A DNA stretch of 64,000 nt from Pyxidicoccus parkwaysis (lineage in GTDB: Bacteria; Myxococcota; Myxococcia; Myxococcales; Myxococcaceae). Within the stretch, counting starts at the first letter, position 1. Each line of letters opens with the position of its first letter. Below the pieces are notes generated by a model that saw nothing but the letters and a program-made list of their open reading frames with translations, searched no databases and was not told the origin of the DNA. Positions 60,682 to 64,000 of this stretch are shown here, one piece after another. The translations under genes were made by a program, and so were the position numbers. Location of the stretch: positions 8,732,001-8,796,000 of the forward strand of contig NZ_CP071090.1 of NCBI RefSeq assembly GCF_017301735.1, read 5' to 3'.

Positions 60682-62037
60682 TTGTCCAAGTGCCTGAAGT
60701 GCGGTGCCACGCTTCCGCCCGTGGGGGATTGCACCTCCTGCGCCACCACCGTTCGTGACACGCCGGTGCCGAGCCTGCTCGACCGGGACATCCGCATCGA
60801 CCGCCGCTCGGCGGAGCGCGCCTCGGAGCCGGCCTTCGTCGACACCGCGCATGCACCGCCGTCCGTGGCCCCGCTGGCCGCGCCACTTCCGCCTCCCGCC
60901 GCGCCTCGCGCCGCCGCGCCGCAGCCCGGTGTCGCTGCTCCTCGCGCCGCTGCTCCTCAGCCCAGTCACCCCGGTGTCGCCGCTCCTCGCGCCGCCGCGC
61001 CGCAGCCGGGTGTCGCCGCCCCGCGCATGCCCGCGCCGCAGCCGGGTCAGCCGGGTGTCGCCGCGCCTCGCCCGGCGCCGCAGCAGCCTCACGCCGCTCC
61101 GCGTGCCGCGGCTCCGCAGCAGCCCCACGCCGCGGCGCCGCAGCAGGCTCCCGCTCCTCGCGCGGCTCCGCCGCAGCAGGCTCCCGCCGCGCCTCGCGCC
61201 GCGCAGCCTCCGGTGGGCTCGCCGATGACGCCGGCCTACGGCACGCCTCCGGCCCCGGCACCGCGCGCGCAGGCTCCGGCTCCCGCGCCGGCCGGTCTGC
61301 CCCACATGGAGGCCGTGCCTTCCGCGCAGCCGCGCATGGAGTCCGCGACTCCCGCGCAGGCGCCGGGCCTCCCCCACATGGAGCCCCTGGAGCACGCGGC
61401 GCCGGGCCTGCCTCGCATGGAGTCCGCGGCTCCCGCGCAGGCGCCGGGTCTGCCTCGCATGGAGTCCCTGCCTCCGGCTCCCGCCGCCGCGCCCAACGTC
61501 GGCATCGCTCGTTCCGAGGCGATTCGCGCTCCGGCCGCCAAGGGCATCAACGCGTCCAGCACCACGGAGGTGCACGCGCGTCCGGCCTCGCTGTGGCGCC
61601 GGCTGCTGTCCTTCACCGTCGACACGGCGGCCATCGCCGGCGTCGCGGCGCTCTACATCACCCTCGCCTCGTCGGTGACGGGGACGAAGGCGCCCGCGGC
61701 CGGGCTGGTGGGCCTGGACGCCTTCGTCGCGTGGCTGCGCGCGTTCCACACCGTGCTGCTGCCGGGGTTTTTCCTGGTGCTGGTGCTGGCGCTCGTGTAC
61801 TGCGCGGTGGCGGCCTTCCTCTGGAACGGCCGCACGCTCGGCCGGCTGCTCCTCGGGCTGCGGCTCGTGGATACGCACGGGGTGGCCCCGGCGCCGGGCC
61901 GCGCCATCGTCCGCGCGGTACTCGCCAGCCTTTCGTTCGTGCTGTTCCTGGGTGGCTTCTGGATGGCACTTTTCGACCGCCGCGGGCAGACACTGCATGA
62001 CAAGCTGACGTCCACCTTCGTCGTCCAACCGAGCTGA
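60682..62037 (+). CDS. Zinc-ribbon / Pro-Ala-rich / RDD-domain membrane protein
   Basis: A 451-residue protein starting at TTG 60682 with GGGAGG 7 nt upstream; a GTG at 60652 is less well placed. Residues 1-22 are a small zinc ribbon (CLKCGATLPPVGDCTSC). Residues ~45-290 are a Pro/Ala/Gln-rich low-complexity region with repeats of PQPGVAAPRAA and then GLPHME/GLPRMES units. The last ~130 residues form an RDD domain: RPASLWRRLLSFTVDTAAIAG, LWNGRTLGRLLLGLRLVDTHG and LFDRRGQTLHDKLTSTFVV, with three or four helices. RDD proteins are membrane proteins with roles in transport or ion exchange. Confidence 0.88.
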   Translation: MSKCLKCGATLPPVGDCTSCATTVRDTPVPSLLDRDIRIDRRSAERASEPAFVDTAHAPPSVAPLAAPLPPPAAPRAAAPQPGVAAPRAAAPQPSHPGVAAPRAAAPQPGVAAPRMPAPQPGQPGVAAPRPAPQQPHAAPRAAAPQQPHAAAPQQAPAPRAAPPQQAPAAPRAAQPPVGSPMTPAYGTPPAPAPRAQAPAPAPAGLPHMEAVPSAQPRMESATPAQAPGLPHMEPLEHAAPGLPRMESAAPAQAPGLPRMESLPPAPAAAPNVGIARSEAIRAPAAKGINASSTTEVHARPASLWRRLLSFTVDTAAIAGVAALYITLASSVTGTKAPAAGLVGLDAFVAWLRAFHTVLLPGFFLVLVLALVYCAVAAFLWNGRTLGRLLLGLRLVDTHGVAPAPGRAIVRAVLASLSFVLFLGGFWMALFDRRGQTLHDKLTSTFVVQPS

Positions 62038-62089
62038 CCCTTCCGTTCATTGTGCCTTGCGGCCGCGGCCGTAAGATGCCGCGTCCTAC

Positions 62090-64000
62090 ATGCCTGCCCG
62101 CCTTGCCCAGCTCCTCGTCTCGCGCATGCTTCTCTCTCAGGAGAAGGCGGGGGAGCTGCTGCGCCAGAACCAGGCCCAGGGCGGGCACCTGGACACCGCG
62201 CTGCTCGAACAGGGTGTCCTCGGCGAGGCGGACGTGCTCGCGCTGCTGGGCGAGGTCTCCGGCTTCCGGCCGGTGAACCTGATGGACTTCGAGCCCAACA
62301 CGGACGTCGCCTCCTTCATCCCGCCGAAAATCGCCGAGCGCCTGTGCGTCGTGCCGCTATCCCTGGACGGCAACACGCTGCACGTGGCGTGCGGCTACCC
62401 GGTGCCGAAGAAGGAGCTGGACGAGGTGGGCTTCCTGCTCGGCAAGCCGCTCGAGCTGTGGGTGGCCACCGAGGTGCGCATCCGCGAGTGGGTCTCCACC
62501 ATCTACCGCCAGCCGCTCGCGCCGCGCTTCTCCCAGCTCGCCGCCACGCTGGACCCCGAGCGCCGCGCCGCCGCCGCCTCCCCTCCGCCCGCGCCGGCCG
62601 CGCAGGAGGACGCACTCACGGCGGACATGGTGGAGCGACTGGCGCGCTCCGTGGCGCAGGAGCCCCTGTCCGCCGAGGTGCGCAACGCGCCCCGTGAGCC
62701 GGCCGCGCCCCAGCGCGCCGAGCCGCAGCGTCCGCCCCCGCCACCTCCGCCCGAGGAGAACGTTCCGCCGCCGGCCTACGTCCGCGCGCCGCTGCGGCTG
62801 AACATGCCGAAGGAGGCGGCCGCGACGCAGAAGCCCGCGCAGGCCCCCGTGGCCAAGGCCGCGCCGCCCGCCGTTACCACCCCTCCTCAGCAGCCCGCGC
62901 CCAAGGCCGCGCCGCCTGTCGTCACCACGGCTCCGCAGCAGCCCGCGCCCAAGGCCGCGCCGCCTGTCGTCACCACGGCTCCGCAGCAGCCCGTGGCGAA
63001 GGCCGCGCCGCCCGTCCTCACCACGGCACCGCAGCAGCCCGCGCCCAAGGCCGCTCCGCCCGTCATCACCGCGAGCCCGCAGACCGCGCCCGCCGCGAAG
63101 CCGCCGCCGCAGGTGCTCCAGGCTCCGGCATCCGCGCAGGCTCCCACCAACGGCGCTCCGCGCGCGCCTGCCCAGCCCGCGCCCGCGCAGCAACCCGCCT
63201 CGGGCACGCCGCAGGTGTGGCCGCCCGGACCGGCGAATGCCGCCTCCGGCGCGCCGCAGGTGTGGCCGCCGGGTGCCGCCACGTCGCCCGTTGCCGAGAC
63301 ACCGTCCACGCTGCGCTTCCCCTCGCCGTTCACGAGGACGGACGCACAGCCCGCGCGCTCCTCGGAGCCCGCGTTCCTCGTCTTCCCCAACCCTGGCGCC
63401 GCGCCACGTGCGCCCGAGCCGGCCGCCGCTCCTGCTCGCCCGCAGGCACAGCCTCCCGCGAACCAGGAGGTGCCGGACTGGACGCTGGCCCAGGCGCGCG
63501 CCGCGCTGAAGGAAGCCACCAAGGACCGGGACCGGCTCATCGACGTGGCGCTGCGCTTCGGCCGCCGCACGTTCGACTACGTGGCCTCGTTCGCCGTGGT
63601 GCGCGGTGCCGCGCAGGGCCTGGAGGCGCGCGGCGAGGGCATGATGGGCGACGCGCTCACCCAGGTGTCCGTCCCGCTCGACGCGAGCAGCGTCTTCCGC
63701 ACGGTGGCCGTCACGCGTGGCAGCTACGCGGGCCCGCTGCCGCCGGACGCGCTCACTCGGCACTACCTGGAGCTGTTCGGCCGGCAGCAGCCGCGCACCG
63801 TCTTCCTGTACCCGGTGGAGGTGAAGGGCCGGCTGGTGGCCATCCTCTACGGTGACTGCGGGCAGAAGCCCATCAGCCAGCGCCGCCTGTCCGACTACAT
63901 CCTGTTCTGCCAGGACCTGCCGGCCGCGTTCCAGGAGCTCATCCTCTTCCGCAAGCAGCGCGTGTCGGAGCTGCGCTCGACGGAGGAGCCGGAGCTGACC
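62090..64000 (+). CDS. GspE/PilB N-terminal-domain protein with long Pro/Ala-rich linker (runs off window)
   Basis: The frame is open from ATG 62090 to the window's end (637 codons, no stop). Residues 1-155 match the T2SSE-N/MshEN domain: LAQLLVSRMLLSQEKAGELLRQNQ, HLDTALLEQGVLGEADVLALLGEVSG, DVASFIPPKIAERLCVVPLSLDG and STIYRQPLAPRFSQLA. Then comes a linker of about 300 residues containing five 16-residue repeats and two PQVWPPG motifs. The C-terminal part (from about residue 465) has QARAALKEATKDRDRLIDVALRFGRRTFDYVASFAVVRG and VFLYPVEVKGRLVAILYGD, a GAF-like sensory fold rather than an ATPase. Such proteins are seen in myxobacteria as possible regulators of pilus or secretion systems. Confidence 0.85.
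   Translation, partial: MPARLAQLLVSRMLLSQEKAGELLRQNQAQGGHLDTALLEQGVLGEADVLALLGEVSGFRPVNLMDFEPNTDVASFIPPKIAERLCVVPLSLDGNTLHVACGYPVPKKELDEVGFLLGKPLELWVATEVRIREWVSTIYRQPLAPRFSQLAATLDPERRAAAASPPPAPAAQEDALTADMVERLARSVAQEPLSAEVRNAPREPAAPQRAEPQRPPPPPPPEENVPPPAYVRAPLRLNMPKEAAATQKPAQAPVAKAAPPAVTTPPQQPAPKAAPPVVTTAPQQPAPKAAPPVVTTAPQQPVAKAAPPVLTTAPQQPAPKAAPPVITASPQTAPAAKPPPQVLQAPASAQAPTNGAPRAPAQPAPAQQPASGTPQVWPPGPANAASGAPQVWPPGAATSPVAETPSTLRFPSPFTRTDAQPARSSEPAFLVFPNPGAAPRAPEPAAAPARPQAQPPANQEVPDWTLAQARAALKEATKDRDRLIDVALRFGRRTFDYVASFAVVRGAAQGLEARGEGMMGDALTQVSVPLDASSVFRTVAVTRGSYAGPLPPDALTRHYLELFGRQQPRTVFLYPVEVKGRLVAILYGDCGQKPISQRRLSDYILFCQDLPAAFQELILFRKQRVSELRSTEEPELT
62855..63094 (+). repeat. Five 48-bp tandem repeats encoding KAAPPxVTTxPQQPxP
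   Basis: Units start at 62855, 62903, 62951, 62999 and 63047. The middle three are almost identical at the DNA level; the first and last have diverged. Each encodes 16 residues of the linker, so unit number may vary between strains without breaking the frame. Confidence 0.85.

Overview
The window is very GC-rich, dense, and reads as a myxobacterial chromosome, most likely Myxococcaceae (Myxococcus, Pyxidicoccus or Corallococcus). This rests on codon use, the many lipoproteins and Pro/Ala-rich linkers, a PilY1/minor-pilin operon, a DUF4388-type protein, a type IV pilus/T2SS-ATPase-like N-terminal domain, paired lipoxygenases, and a lipoprotein nuclease with a SMI1/KNR4 partner. No rRNA gene, complete tRNA gene or CRISPR array was seen.

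Layout. 1-339: end of a DJ-1/PfpI gene. 366-7732 (minus): a complete SUF iron-sulfur cluster operon, sufR-sufB-sufC-sufD-sufS-sufU-sufT, with mostly 4-nt overlaps, a candidate operator upstream of sufR and a hypothetical gene downstream. 7916-9115: periplasmic branched-chain amino-acid-type binding lipoprotein. 9150-13920 (minus): six tightly packed genes with TadE/TadG-like pseudopilins, a Cys-rich small secreted protein and a 58-residue TadE/Flp-like peptide. 14202-20334 (minus): DUF4388/TPR protein, TPR membrane protein, HemW and a long coiled-coil protein. 20536-23139: M16 metallopeptidase. 23154-31079 (minus): type IVa minor-pilin operon fimU-pilV-pilW-pilX-pilY1. 31382-36093: two lipoproteins, prmA, a candidate lipoprotein nuclease toxin with SMI1/KNR4 immunity, a gluconolactonase remnant and a YdjM-like membrane protein.

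36162-53063 is the accessory core. It has two divergent lipoxygenases; one is followed by an M24 peptidase lipoprotein, the other by a cytochrome P450 and a fatty-acid desaturase in overlapping order, which together look like an oxylipin pathway. Next comes a lower-GC GH5 gene with a peptidoglycan-binding domain. It is flanked in inverted orientation by two paralogous small proteins that share about 140 bp of upstream DNA, with a third copy surviving only as a tail. A scar follows, with a tmRNA/tRNA 3'-end-like minihelix, a strong terminator and three gene fragments (MacB/FtsX permease, beta-helix protein, acyltransferase 3). A LodA/LodB pair (cysteine tryptophylquinone oxidase and its flavoprotein maturase) comes last.

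53076-64000 returns to ordinary genes: a secreted hypothetical protein, an AraC regulator, two tandem Mpo1-like membrane proteins, twin terminators, a class III adenylate cyclase, an asparaginase of the Rhizobium etli II type, rsmE, a GlsB-type protein, a zinc-ribbon/RDD protein, and a GspE-N-domain protein that runs off the end.

The best candidates for something new are the lipoxygenase-P450-desaturase cluster, the inverted small-protein pair around the GH5 gene, and the lipoprotein nuclease/SMI1 pair. All functional statements are inferred from motifs and neighbours; no database search was run.
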